Positions 19,748-30,149 of a DNA stretch of 64,000 nucleotides are shown here, piece by piece. Both the position numbers and the translations under genes were made by a program. This DNA comes from Bacillota bacterium (GTDB lineage: Bacteria; Bacillota; Clostridia; Acetivibrionales; DSM-1351), in the NCBI GenBank assembly GCA_023416275.1, contig JAEZIB010000102.1, positions 1 through 64,000 of the forward strand, in the 5' to 3' direction. The notes under the pieces were generated by a model, which saw only the letters and a list, made by a program, of their open reading frames with translations, was not told the DNA's origin and did not search any database. Positions within the stretch are counted from its first letter, which is position 1. Every line of letters starts with the position of its first letter.

Positions 19748-22700
19748 ATGAAGACTAAATTAAGACTAATATCTGCAATTTTGATTTTGAGTATGATTTT
19801 CCCAATTTGTACAGGGATAGTACAGCCGGCTTTTGCAGCTACTCCCATTAATGTTTACATAGATAGCTATAGCAAAAGTACAGGGGTTGTGAATATACAC
19901 TGGGATGCAGTGGCAAATGTTACTAGTGGTACTATTGAATATAATATACCAAATGGTACGACTTATGAAAATGTTATATTGCCTATTGATGTAACTAAGA
20001 ATTCGGCTTCAATATCAGGAATGCAGGCTGACATAATATATGATTTTAAAGTTAAACTGGTAAATAGTAGTGCACAAGAATATATTGGAATGCTTTACTT
20101 TTTGCCGCAAGTATCATTTTATGCTGAGCAGGTAGAGCAGCAGTCTGTGACAATACCTGGAGGTGGAGTGGAAACAGGTGATTATCCTTCAATCAAGCTT
20201 ATATGGAATATGCCAAGAGTGTTTAATAGTGGTACAAAGGCTATCGAATATGCGAATCAAAGTACGGTGCTTTCTCAGATAGATGGAAGCATTAAGTATT
20301 TAAATTTTAGCATAAACATAACAGGAGCAGAATCACTTGCCAATGTTATTTTATCAATGGATGATAACGGTTCATATACAGCAAAAGTATCTGGTGAAAA
20401 ACTAGAAGAAATTCATTCTGATGTAAAATGGGATAGCTTTACAGGTCAATGCTCATTTTATTTACTGGGAGTTAAAGACAAGACAGCTATGATCCCTTCT
20501 AGAAGTGATATCTTGACGAATGCAATAAATCCAGGGACAGGATTATCTACATTGCCGCAGGCTATAGCAGTTGCTGGGGATAATCAATATGTTTTGGCGC
20601 ATCAGGAAATTCTTCCTGGTACAATTTATAAAATGAGCATGAACACATTATTTGTTGACAGTGACAAGAATTATGTAGGAACTGTTGCGGACGGGTTGAC
20701 TGAAAATCCGCTTTTAGGTTCTACAGACTATACATATACTCCAATAAGATTTCAATTGACTAAGGATACTTTTGACACTGTGTATGTGCGTATATACCGC
20801 ATTAATCAAGGCGGTGTCAACATGCCTAAATTATACTATGAGGTTCAGACAAGTAATGTACCTTCAGCACAGGATACCAGCTGGACTAGAAGAAAAAAGC
20901 TGGATGATTCCTATTTTGATGGAGAATATGCAATAACAGGTATAGATGGAATTAACTCAAAAAACACTCTTTATTATAGAGTTATTGTAAAGTCTGACAG
21001 TGTTGCAGATAGAATACAATCTTTAAACCTAGCATATAAAATGCAGGATGATACTGCAAGACCTCCTGTACCAAAGAATATAGATGTAATAGGTGTGGAT
21101 TTGGCTTTGCCAACAGCTGTTAGTGGTATTACTGATAATTCTTCTGACGTTACAATATCATGGGACAAACCAAGCAATTGGGATCAAATAAAGGGGAATC
21201 TTACAAATGATATATATTTTCACTTTTTAATAAATATAGATGCTGAAGACCTCACATTAGAGCCGACACCATACTTGGAGGCTAATGGAAAAAGCTACGG
21301 TATGTTTCCTGTGAAATATAGACTGATGAAATATATAAGTGCCAATTCTCCAAATATTGATGATTCGGGGGACAAGTTGGTATATAAATTTAAGGGCTTT
21401 GATCTTTTTAAAGGAGAAGATGAGAATGGTAATCCATTAACGCTTCCCAATACTGAAAGCTATCCTACATATTTTCTTCCAAACAAAACATATTATTTGC
21501 AAATGTATACAACGAAGGCTGCCAATAGAGGAGCTACCTACGATAGCACTATAATGTCTGAGAAGTCTCTTGTAACCAGCTTTACAACACTTACAACGTC
21601 AGGTAGGGACGTTCCTATTCCCAGTAATCTTGAATGGGTTAATACTACTGTAAAACCTAGCAGTGCAACAGATCCGGCAGAAGCAACTGTACAAATCAGA
21701 TTTAATGACCTAGATATAGATTGGAGTAATTATACAACTAAGCACAGCGAAGATGACGAAGTAATTTATGACTTGTACATGAGTAACAGAACAGATCCAA
21801 GTTCATTTAAATTGATTGGCACAACTGATACAACAAGTGTTTTGGAGGATGTTGCCTTTACAAAGCAAAAATTAGGCAGTACTACTTGGGTATATGCTAC
21901 AATCAATAAGTTTACTGCAAGTAATAGTGTTGCTTCCTTTGGATATTCATTGGCACCTAATACTACATATTATTTTATGGTAAAAGTAAGGCTAAAAATG
22001 GTAAATGAACAGGAGGAGAGACAGTCAATAGAAACAGTATTGCTGCCTGTTACTACTCCTAGAGCTGGAGAGCTTGAACCAGATGAAACTGCTGAAAGAC
22101 CATTGGCTCCAATAGACTTCTCTATTGCAACAGATGTTGATGGCAATCCAATGATTACTGGACAAACTGTTACATTTGAGTGGACTGTTAATGAGAATGA
22201 AGCACAATACAATCTTATATCAACTAAAAATAAGGTAGAGGCTGATACCTCAGACACTGATAGTAGTATTTTACTTGATTCTATATATCAGAGCTTTATT
22301 AGTTCCTTTGGAAATAAGGACAATAATATAGATAATAATGAAACAAAATTAACATTAGATCCTAGTGTTAATCCGTTGCCATCAAATTTTGAATATAACA
22401 GTGCAACAAGAAAATGCAGATATACAATAGATACCTGGTTATATCCAAACAAAATATATTACTTTACTCTGAGAGCTGAAATTGTAAATGCTTCAGGTAC
22501 AAAAAAAAGTGTATGGGTATCAATTCCGGTAACTACATCACTAATTGAAAGCCCTTCAAATCTGCAGGTTGTAAACGACTGTGAATTAGCTTTTTATTGG
22601 TTTGATACTACTCCTGGCATGACAACCGACAATTATTCGATACTATTGAAGAAATCCAATGAAAGCAAATATATTACACTTCCTAAAGCAAACTATAAAA

Positions 22701-24673
22701 TAGTAAAGGACGAAAGTGTATATTATGGGAGATTGTTTGAGCTTAAGGCAGATACAACCTATGACATAAAGGTTGTAAGAATGACAAACAATGAAACCAT
22801 TAGCAACCTCAGACTAAAGACAAGAAATGATTATTATGAAATAGACTTGAAATGGCAAGGAAATGCAATAGATGCATATTCTGATTATGAAATTGCGGTT
22901 AAAACTGCTGATGATAGCAATTATGCTGTATTGGATAACGATGTTGACTTAGAGAAGTATGTTGATATATCAACACATACTTATCCATATTATATTGAAA
23001 AACAGAACAGCCAATTAAATACTAACTACTATACATATAATGCCAGAATAAAACTAGTTCCCACTATATTACCAGATGGGTCTGTAGAACATTTACCTTT
23101 AAAGCCTAATACAAAGTATTTTATAAAGGTTAGAGCAGTGAAAAAAGATTCTTCTAACTTATCAGCAGTTACGCCTTCAAAGTATGTGGGACCTGTAGAG
23201 ACTAGAACAGAATTTAATCAGGATGACTATGACGATGAAGATAATAATACAAATGTAACTGCAAAATTCCTTGATTTGATTGAAAAGCTGGAACAGGAAC
23301 CATACTGGGAAATTGGCGCAGGTAATGGCGTAATAAATAAAATATATGTAAGAGATGATAAAGTCAAGGATTTACTTGAACAGGCTGGTAGATTTACTTG
23401 TACAATAGACATATCTAATAGTCCAAATTATATTTATAAGGATGAGATTTACCTGGCAAAGGACATTTTGGAAGCTATAAAAATTAATGATAAGAGTGTA
23501 ATAATAAAAAGTAAGGATGTTGAATATACAATACGTCCAAATACCTTTGATTTAGATAACATGAAGGAGTTTAAGAATGCACTTGATGATGACGATGCTG
23601 AAGATGTGTTTTTGAAATTAAATAATACACAGAGTTCAAGTGCACAGCCAAGTATACCTGCAAATACTGCAATTGTATCAAAAATGAATGTATTATCAGC
23701 TCAGGTTGTTGCAAGTACAAAGACTAATGATGCTATAAATGCACTAATTAAGAATGAACTATACAACGAAAAGACAGGACTTATTCAGAAAAAGGTAGCA
23801 GTTATAAAAAACCCAAATAATACAAAGACACAGGGAAATGTTAAAGAAGCAGAAATTATTGAATATCTGAATAAACTTTATGATGAGCTAAAGAATGAGC
23901 TGTCATATTATTTAGAGGATACACTTGAAGGCATAGCTTATAAAGAGGGTGTCTTTACTGATAGCTATAATGTATCAAAATTTAGTTCTCCTTTGGGTGT
24001 AAAGATGTCTTATAAGGCTGATACAATAGTAAATCCATTTGTAGTGTATGGAAGTGCTGCTAATTGGCAAAAGCTGACTCAGAATTTAAAACATGATAAT
24101 GGGTACTTGAGCTACTTCGTAACTAGTCCAGGAAAATATGTAGTTCTTTCTTTAAAGGATGTTTCAGCTACTGTTTCAGACGATAGTGCTGCCAAGCCTT
24201 ATATAGCAAAGCTTGCGGCAAATTATGACTTGACTGCTGTGTTCCCTGGAATAGATACTTCCTTTAATCCGGAATTAAATATAACTGTTAAAGAAAGTAT
24301 TTTGTTATATGAATTAATCTCAGAAGCAACAGTTGATAAACAAACTGACATTAAGACTAAAGCAAAAACATATGGAATTGATAAAATGATAAACATTACA
24401 AATGTTAATAGAAATATTACAAGACAAGAGGCTGCAGCTATTATAATAAAGCTGTATTGTCAAAGGACAGGTGCCGATTACAATAAGTTAAAAGCTTCTT
24501 ATAATAAAGTAATAAAGGATGACAAAGAAATAGCAAAAAGGTATGCAATGCCGGTGTATTTGAGTTTAAAAATGGAAATAATGACTCTCGACTCCAGCAG
24601 CAAATTTTATCCAACGCAAGAAATTAACAGAGCACAGTTTGCAACAGTACTTCAGAAAATGTTGGATTCATAA
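19748..24673 (+). CDS. Secreted FN3-rich S-layer-homology protein
   Basis: A 1,641-residue protein with a clear signal peptide (KTKLRLISAILILSMIF..., cleavage near PAFAA). Most of it is FN3-like beta-sandwich repeats, recognisable from recurring LxPNTxYYxxVxA strands (for example LPNKTYYLQMYT and LKPNTKYFIKVRA). A mixed region of about residues 1165-1500 follows. The C-terminal ~110 residues contain degenerate SLH motifs (NITRQEAAAIIIKLY, and FYPTQEINRAQFATVLQKML). SLH domains bind pyruvylated secondary cell-wall polymer, so this is probably a cell-wall-anchored surface protein. It is the first of three consecutive genes for related proteins and has a long leader upstream. No enzymatic motif was seen. 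Confidence 0.88.
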   Translation: MKTKLRLISAILILSMIFPICTGIVQPAFAATPINVYIDSYSKSTGVVNIHWDAVANVTSGTIEYNIPNGTTYENVILPIDVTKNSASISGMQADIIYDFKVKLVNSSAQEYIGMLYFLPQVSFYAEQVEQQSVTIPGGGVETGDYPSIKLIWNMPRVFNSGTKAIEYANQSTVLSQIDGSIKYLNFSINITGAESLANVILSMDDNGSYTAKVSGEKLEEIHSDVKWDSFTGQCSFYLLGVKDKTAMIPSRSDILTNAINPGTGLSTLPQAIAVAGDNQYVLAHQEILPGTIYKMSMNTLFVDSDKNYVGTVADGLTENPLLGSTDYTYTPIRFQLTKDTFDTVYVRIYRINQGGVNMPKLYYEVQTSNVPSAQDTSWTRRKKLDDSYFDGEYAITGIDGINSKNTLYYRVIVKSDSVADRIQSLNLAYKMQDDTARPPVPKNIDVIGVDLALPTAVSGITDNSSDVTISWDKPSNWDQIKGNLTNDIYFHFLINIDAEDLTLEPTPYLEANGKSYGMFPVKYRLMKYISANSPNIDDSGDKLVYKFKGFDLFKGEDENGNPLTLPNTESYPTYFLPNKTYYLQMYTTKAANRGATYDSTIMSEKSLVTSFTTLTTSGRDVPIPSNLEWVNTTVKPSSATDPAEATVQIRFNDLDIDWSNYTTKHSEDDEVIYDLYMSNRTDPSSFKLIGTTDTTSVLEDVAFTKQKLGSTTWVYATINKFTASNSVASFGYSLAPNTTYYFMVKVRLKMVNEQEERQSIETVLLPVTTPRAGELEPDETAERPLAPIDFSIATDVDGNPMITGQTVTFEWTVNENEAQYNLISTKNKVEADTSDTDSSILLDSIYQSFISSFGNKDNNIDNNETKLTLDPSVNPLPSNFEYNSATRKCRYTIDTWLYPNKIYYFTLRAEIVNASGTKKSVWVSIPVTTSLIESPSNLQVVNDCELAFYWFDTTPGMTTDNYSILLKKSNESKYITLPKANYKIVKDESVYYGRLFELKADTTYDIKVVRMTNNETISNLRLKTRNDYYEIDLKWQGNAIDAYSDYEIAVKTADDSNYAVLDNDVDLEKYVDISTHTYPYYIEKQNSQLNTNYYTYNARIKLVPTILPDGSVEHLPLKPNTKYFIKVRAVKKDSSNLSAVTPSKYVGPVETRTEFNQDDYDDEDNNTNVTAKFLDLIEKLEQEPYWEIGAGNGVINKIYVRDDKVKDLLEQAGRFTCTIDISNSPNYIYKDEIYLAKDILEAIKINDKSVIIKSKDVEYTIRPNTFDLDNMKEFKNALDDDDAEDVFLKLNNTQSSSAQPSIPANTAIVSKMNVLSAQVVASTKTNDAINALIKNELYNEKTGLIQKKVAVIKNPNNTKTQGNVKEAEIIEYLNKLYDELKNELSYYLEDTLEGIAYKEGVFTDSYNVSKFSSPLGVKMSYKADTIVNPFVVYGSAANWQKLTQNLKHDNGYLSYFVTSPGKYVVLSLKDVSATVSDDSAAKPYIAKLAANYDLTAVFPGIDTSFNPELNITVKESILLYELISEATVDKQTDIKTKAKTYGIDKMINITNVNRNITRQEAAAIIIKLYCQRTGADYNKLKASYNKVIKDDKEIAKRYAMPVYLSLKMEIMTLDSSSKFYPTQEINRAQFATVLQKMLDS

Positions 24674-24766
24674 AAAGGAATTGGTTCCAGCTAAATAGGT
24701 TTCGCAAAATAATAAAGACATTAAATAAGCTGCAAGCAGTATGATTTCATACTTTATAAGTATTGG

Positions 24767-24829
24767 TGACAAACTATTGATAAGTTTCAGAACTGATAGA
24801 CATTTTATGTGTGAAGGTTGAGTTACTAT
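24767..24829 (+). repeat. Partial MITE-like dispersed element (right half)
   Basis: It carries a variant of the family core (ACAAACTATTGATAA) and the right terminal repeat TGAAGGTTGAGTTA. The reverse complement of that end recurs exactly at 34680-34693. The left half is not recognisable. Confidence 0.55.
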
Positions 24830-24859
24830 AACGTAATCTACTTTAAGGAGATATGTAGA

Positions 24860-27800
24860 ATGAAAACAAACAGAATACTAGCAACAATAATGTTAGTAAC
24901 ATTTTTTATAACAACATATAGTACCAATTTAGCTTTAGGGGCTGAGCTTCCAGATCAACCTGCACCCAGTGGACTAGCTATTACTGCCTTGTATCCAAAT
25001 GTTGAAAAGCCTATTGGATATAGTTCTGCTGACGGGGGCGCATCAGGCTTTTATGCTGATATTGGTTGGACTGGTGTTGATAATCCTCAAGGAATATCTG
25101 TTACTGGAAAGTATGTAAACGTATATCTGCAAGAATCCCCAAAGGGTTATAGATCTGCCAAGCCAGTCTTCCTAAAAGAAAAGGACGTACCAGCAGGGAC
25201 AACTCCAATAAGAATGAGAAACTTAAATTCAGGTACAGTTTATACTGCAAATGCAAAAGCATATTACACATATACAGATGCACTAACCGATAATACAATG
25301 AAGTCTACTGAATCGGCTAGCTCAAATACCGTAAAATTTCTTACTGATATTAATGTGCAATGTGAAACAACTGGTACCAATAAATTTAAAATAACTTGGG
25401 ATGATGTTTGGAATGATGGTAAGAGAATAAATTATAAGTTGTATGTATCAGAAAATGTTGATTTTACAAATACTTTACCAATACATATAACAAAGAATGA
25501 AATTGGATTAAATGGTCCGGTTTTTGTCAATGAGGCAGAAGGAAAACTATCATATGAACATAAAGTAGATGATGCAGGAAGAGTTTATTATGTAAAAATA
25601 GTACCTGATCTTACTGATTCAGCAATAATAAGGACACAAGATCCTACAACTGTTTTAGTTAGTACATATATATTAGCAAAAACAACCAAAATGGCGGTAA
25701 CTGATGCAGGAATTATTTGGAAGCTAGATTGGAGCCCTGTTGTTACAGGTATTTCCTCTTCAGATGTAAAGGTGTCCTATCAGATTGACAAATATATAGG
25801 AAATGTTCCTATTCCTATGCTTGTTGAAGAAAGCACATCAACCTTTATTACTGTGCCGCTAGGTGAGGAAGTAAGCTATTACTTAATAAGAGCGACTGTA
25901 ACCAAAGATGGACACAATTTATATCCTGACAGTGTTAGCATTGTATCTGATAAAATAACCCTTCAGGATGAAAAGGTATCATCGACACCCGCTATGCCTG
26001 AGATTGTACCTGAATTTCTGGATTCGGCAGGTAATGTAATAATTACATATGCAGACATTCTTAATGTGGATAACACTGTTAAAACAAAGGGTGAGCTTGG
26101 AACCAATACAGCTACAGTGCTATGGAGAGTGCCTAAAAAGGCAGATGGAACTATCGATAAGGACGTTCTTTATGATATTTGGTTAATAGAAGACCCTAAC
26201 ACAATAGATGAACCAGCAACAGATACACTTATTCAATCCTCTTTTGCTCCAGGAGAAACAAATTATGTAGTAGATGCTGCTGATAATAATAAAGTTATTG
26301 GTTATAAATATAAGCTTGAAGGGCTGACTGCAAACCATACATATTATTTTAAAGTAGTGGCAAAGAAATATTTTGCTGAAAAGATTGACGATGTAATTCA
26401 GAATGTAGAACACGCATCAGCTCCAGCATTGAAAGTTATTATTACTTTGTCAGGCGGAGCAATAGACACTCCTCTAATACCATCAAATCCTCCTCTTCAA
26501 ATAAGGAAGAAAACGGATGGAAATAGCGATATGATTACTGACGAGAGTGTAACTATTCAATTAAAAAACAGATGGTATGAGATATTTAATGAGGACAAAG
26601 GAGAGTGGTCATATGATGATAAAAAATCAAGAGCAGATAAAACTTCATTAAATGATATCCCGCCATACAATCCAGTAACGACACCTCCTGATGATATAAC
26701 ATACAGAAAGGTAGCTTATGGTGAAGGAATTACATTATCTGTTGGTTGTGAGGAATACTATGAGGGTATAGATATTACAACAATAGACAGCTATGTGCTA
26801 GAAGGTGTCTCTACTGCTGCAAATGATGAGAGGGAGGATGCAACCTTAAATGCTCCTGATAATATACCTTCTGGTACTGTTGCACCAATATATTCCAAGC
26901 ACAACGTGGTAATACCTGTAAACGAATTAAAACCAAATACGACATATATACTTTGGGTAAGAGCTGTGAGAGATGGAGAACCAGATTTGGTTTCGGAAAC
27001 TTCAAACCCAATAATATTCACTACTTTGCCATCACCTACACAGATAGTTGAAAAGCCAATAGTACCTACCTTTAACTATACATATGCTTCTGATACCTAT
27101 ATAGATTTAGGTTGGGATTTAGTGGATGGAAATACTTATTACATTAAATACGGAACAGTTGATAATCCTGAACAAGCTGGCCCTGTAATTACAGTTACTA
27201 CAGCTCAAATAAAAAGTTCTGGCGTGGATTATATAAGAATTCCCGGACTGAAGCCCAACACACAGTATTATTTCTGGATTCAGGCAGAGGCCTTTAGCCA
27301 AGACTTGACACAAAGCAAAAAGTCAGAGTGGAGTGATTCACTGCTGGTAGAAACCTTGGATGAAGTTCCTCCAACGACACCTAGAGGCTTTGGAACAAAA
27401 GATAAAACTAAAAATAGTATTACCTTTGAATGGATAAAAGAAGATAACCTGGAATACATTCTAGAGGTTGCTAGTGGAGTAGACTATAAGGATGTGAAGC
27501 AATACAAGGTTGGAGCTGTAGCTGAGTACAAGATAGAGGGGCTTAAATCCAATTTCAGATATTTTGCAAGATTGTATGCATATGACCCAGCTAAAGACTT
27601 AACATCTCAGCCAACACAGAGCATAAGTGTTAGAACTCTGAGAAGCAGTGATGATTATGATTCTGACCAAGATGTAGATAATGTTATTGGTGGTGAATTT
27701 ATTGATAAGTCACCAAAAGTTGTTGGCGGAACATGGACTGTCAAGATAGTAGGTGTTAATGCAGACAGACTGATTCAGGTTATGAATACTGATAACAAGC

Positions 27801-28834
27801 TGGATTACATTGTAGATGTGTCTGAACCGCCTTCAAAGGCAGATTATATTGCTATCTATGTTTCAAAAAAGGTATTTGATAAGCTTGAACAGTTAAAGGA
27901 GAATATTTCATTTAAAACATCAACAGTAACCTATGACTTAAAAGCGGGGATACTTGCAAATGTTATAACTGAGAATACGCTGTCAGAGCAGGTTTATATG
28001 TTCAATATAACATTATCGCCAAATAAGCCTACAGCAAAAGCAAATGATTTGCTACTCAGAAAGCAGTTAGCGCAAATGGAAGTAACACTTGATACAGGCA
28101 ATGGTATCATTGAAATATCGGAGTTTAACACACCGCTAGTGGTGAATTACCCATATACTATTATGAATGACTATGTAGAAGGAAAGACAGCAGGATATGT
28201 GTTTAATCCAAAGATACAAAATTGGGAGAAACAGACTTCCTGGAATAAATATGATACTGACAATCAATCTGGAGCTATTAGTTTCAAATCCCAGACATCA
28301 GGAATATTTGCAGTAGCTGATAAGACGACTAGCATTTTTGATGACATTTACGGTCATAAATATGAAGCTTCTATAATAAATGTAGCTTACCTTCATAAGC
28401 TAAAAAGTGTTTCAAGCAGAATGTTTGAGCCTGATGAAAACGCAACTTTGGGTGATGCAGTAAAATTGATATTTGACACACTGGAATATCAGTATGGCAG
28501 TGAATATATGGAAGCGGCTACCAAGGCTGGATTCATAAAGGGCGGTAAATATTCTGGCACAGTATGCTCAAGACAGGAGGCTGCAACCATGGTAACTGTC
28601 CTCTATGAAATAAAGTCCGGTGAAAAGGTGCAAGCTGAGGACGATATAACTTCCAGCTACAGTGACTACAGCAGAATTGACAAGGATTTACTGGGTAAGG
28701 TTACTTTTGCAGTCGAGAACGGCTTTGTACCAAATTCATCCTCAAGCAGCCTAAATCCAACAGGCGCAGTAACAAGAGGTGAACTAATGTATATGATAGA
28801 AAAAGCATTGGCTCTTGCTGGTGAGATTGAGTAG
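24860..28834 (+). CDS. Secreted FN3/SLH surface protein
   Basis: The start at 24860 is chosen for AAGGAG at 24845-24850 and the signal peptide that begins there (KTNRILATIMLVTFFITTY). The frame extends to 24818 only through repeat DNA. The protein has about 1,324 residues. It holds FN3-like repeats (LTANHTYYFKVVA, LKPNTQYYFWIQA, LKSNFRYFARLYA) over the first ~930 residues, then a compact domain, then a degenerate SLH region (SRQEAATMVTVLY; NPTGAVTRGELMYMIEKAL). It is related in layout to the gene before it. The next gene starts 22 nt downstream with its own ribosome site, so these two form an operon. It is probably anchored to secondary cell-wall polymer; its binding target is unknown. Confidence 0.87.
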   Translation: MKTNRILATIMLVTFFITTYSTNLALGAELPDQPAPSGLAITALYPNVEKPIGYSSADGGASGFYADIGWTGVDNPQGISVTGKYVNVYLQESPKGYRSAKPVFLKEKDVPAGTTPIRMRNLNSGTVYTANAKAYYTYTDALTDNTMKSTESASSNTVKFLTDINVQCETTGTNKFKITWDDVWNDGKRINYKLYVSENVDFTNTLPIHITKNEIGLNGPVFVNEAEGKLSYEHKVDDAGRVYYVKIVPDLTDSAIIRTQDPTTVLVSTYILAKTTKMAVTDAGIIWKLDWSPVVTGISSSDVKVSYQIDKYIGNVPIPMLVEESTSTFITVPLGEEVSYYLIRATVTKDGHNLYPDSVSIVSDKITLQDEKVSSTPAMPEIVPEFLDSAGNVIITYADILNVDNTVKTKGELGTNTATVLWRVPKKADGTIDKDVLYDIWLIEDPNTIDEPATDTLIQSSFAPGETNYVVDAADNNKVIGYKYKLEGLTANHTYYFKVVAKKYFAEKIDDVIQNVEHASAPALKVIITLSGGAIDTPLIPSNPPLQIRKKTDGNSDMITDESVTIQLKNRWYEIFNEDKGEWSYDDKKSRADKTSLNDIPPYNPVTTPPDDITYRKVAYGEGITLSVGCEEYYEGIDITTIDSYVLEGVSTAANDEREDATLNAPDNIPSGTVAPIYSKHNVVIPVNELKPNTTYILWVRAVRDGEPDLVSETSNPIIFTTLPSPTQIVEKPIVPTFNYTYASDTYIDLGWDLVDGNTYYIKYGTVDNPEQAGPVITVTTAQIKSSGVDYIRIPGLKPNTQYYFWIQAEAFSQDLTQSKKSEWSDSLLVETLDEVPPTTPRGFGTKDKTKNSITFEWIKEDNLEYILEVASGVDYKDVKQYKVGAVAEYKIEGLKSNFRYFARLYAYDPAKDLTSQPTQSISVRTLRSSDDYDSDQDVDNVIGGEFIDKSPKVVGGTWTVKIVGVNADRLIQVMNTDNKLDYIVDVSEPPSKADYIAIYVSKKVFDKLEQLKENISFKTSTVTYDLKAGILANVITENTLSEQVYMFNITLSPNKPTAKANDLLLRKQLAQMEVTLDTGNGIIEISEFNTPLVVNYPYTIMNDYVEGKTAGYVFNPKIQNWEKQTSWNKYDTDNQSGAISFKSQTSGIFAVADKTTSIFDDIYGHKYEASIINVAYLHKLKSVSSRMFEPDENATLGDAVKLIFDTLEYQYGSEYMEAATKAGFIKGGKYSGTVCSRQEAATMVTVLYEIKSGEKVQAEDDITSSYSDYSRIDKDLLGKVTFAVENGFVPNSSSSSLNPTGAVTRGELMYMIEKALALAGEIE

Positions 28835-28856
28835 AGGATATGATATGGAGGAACAA

Positions 28857-29711
28857 ATGAAAAAATACTCAAAAAGATACATTACAATTTTAATAATATC
28901 ACTGCTGCTTTCAACTTTTTCAATCCAAGGAGTGCTGGCTAATGGTGTGAGGGTAACGACTGAATATAGCAATACAAAATATAAAATTACTCTCACTAGC
29001 CAAGAAAAGGGTAAAGGAATTAAAATAATTGCATTCAGCCCTTCTAATGGCAGAGTAATAAATGTTACGTATGCCTTCGACAGTAAAGCGGCTGCTTCGG
29101 CTTCAGTTGAGATTAACGAAGCGATGGTTATTGCTCCCTTTAGAGTTATAACTACAAATACTAATGATTTGAACTTTAGACCCTTCAAGGACATTTTAAA
29201 TACAGAGGCTGACAACTATATACGTCATCTTCATGACATAGGGGTAACTAATGGATTCTCAGATGGAACCTACAGACCGCAAAATACACTAACAAGGGCA
29301 GAGGCAGCAGTAATGCTTGCAACAGCTTTAAATTTGCAGCTTGATAGCAATGTAGATTTGAGCAATAAATTTAAAGATGCCAATAAGCATTGGGCAAAAA
29401 AATATATAGCTGCTGTAAGCGATAAGGGCATAATGGGCGGATTTGCTGATAAAACCTTTAAACCAAATAATAAAATAACTGTTGCAGAAGTTTGTACAAT
29501 TATGAGTAAGTCTTTTGAATTTAAAACTACATCAAAGGGTGTATACACAAAGCTCAAGAAAAATCAATGGTACTCAGCATATGTTCAAAATATTTTTAAT
29601 TTACAGATTTTAACACCTGAAGATAGTATTTATAAAACCTTTAATGAGACTAGCAATATTTCACGAGGTAATTTTGCTATAATGCTCAGCAGGGCACTTT
29701 CAACATACTAA
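28857..29711 (+). CDS. Small secreted protein with three SLH repeats
   Basis: About 284 residues. The start at 28857 is preceded by TGGAGGA and begins a signal peptide (KKYSKRYITILIISLLLST, cleavage near VLA). An alternative in-frame ATG at 28845 overlaps that ribosome site. After ~85 residues of unique sequence there are three SLH repeats: YIRHLHDIGVTNGFSDGTY with RAEAAVML; YIAAVSDKGIMGGFADKTF; and a degenerate third ending SRGNFAIMLSRAL. It is almost entirely an anchoring module, so it may be a wall adaptor for the two large FN3/SLH proteins. It is co-transcribed with the preceding gene and followed by a strong terminator. Confidence 0.88.
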   Translation: MKKYSKRYITILIISLLLSTFSIQGVLANGVRVTTEYSNTKYKITLTSQEKGKGIKIIAFSPSNGRVINVTYAFDSKAAASASVEINEAMVIAPFRVITTNTNDLNFRPFKDILNTEADNYIRHLHDIGVTNGFSDGTYRPQNTLTRAEAAVMLATALNLQLDSNVDLSNKFKDANKHWAKKYIAAVSDKGIMGGFADKTFKPNNKITVAEVCTIMSKSFEFKTTSKGVYTKLKKNQWYSAYVQNIFNLQILTPEDSIYKTFNETSNISRGNFAIMLSRALSTY

Positions 29712-29747
29712 ATTTATTAAAAGAATTAAATAAAGTATATACCAATA

Positions 29748-29783
29748 AAAAGACAACTTCAGATTATCTGAGGTTGTCTTTTT
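29748..29783 (+). terminator. Intrinsic terminator after the SLH operon
   Basis: A 15-bp stem with one G-T wobble (AAAGACAACTTCAGA with TCTGAGGTTGTCTTT), a short loop and a run of Ts. Confidence 0.9.
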
Positions 29784-30094
29784 GCTAAAATTTACCCATA
29801 TTTTTCAAATGAAAATTGTTTAATTAGATGATTTATATTATCAATTTTTGGTTTTTTTAGTTTAAAATCTTGATTACAGCTTTACAAGCTACTTTATTAA
29901 TTTTTTAATAAATTTTATCATGTATACTACTTTTTTATTAAGGCAATAATCATAGTATCAGCTCAAAAAAAGTTTGTGCTAACATAGTGAATTTTTAAAG
30001 AACAAAAAGCCATAAATGGTATTAAACAGTGTGACTGTTTAATAGTTTCAGTATATTTTTTGCCAGTGTGGAGATGGCTTTAAAGAAATTGCGT
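29784..30094 (+). other. AT-rich intergenic region
   Basis: No gene was seen. The only distinct structure is a 9-bp inverted repeat, ATTAAACAG/CTGTTTAAT, at 30021-30043. Confidence 0.4.
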
Positions 30095-30145
30095 ACCTCC
30101 ACGAATACTTTAACATAATTTTGTGCCCAGAGTGGGCGTGGAGGT
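30095..30145 (+). promoter_or_regulatory. Possible ribosome-site sequestering leader of the ywmB-like gene
   Basis: ACCTCCACG at 30095-30103 is a perfect complement of CGTGGAGGT at 30137-30145, which contains the ribosome site. A competing small hairpin GCCCA/TGGGC lies at 30125-30137. The two pairings look mutually constraining, as in a translational switch. The downstream part (GTGCCC...GTGGAGGTTG) recurs upstream of ddl. Confidence 0.45.
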
Positions 30146-30149
30146 TGGT

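Noticed and set aside
28784..29215. Open frame of 143 codons on the minus strand
   Set aside because: It spans the junction of two plus-strand SLH genes, with hydrophobic composition that comes from their complement.
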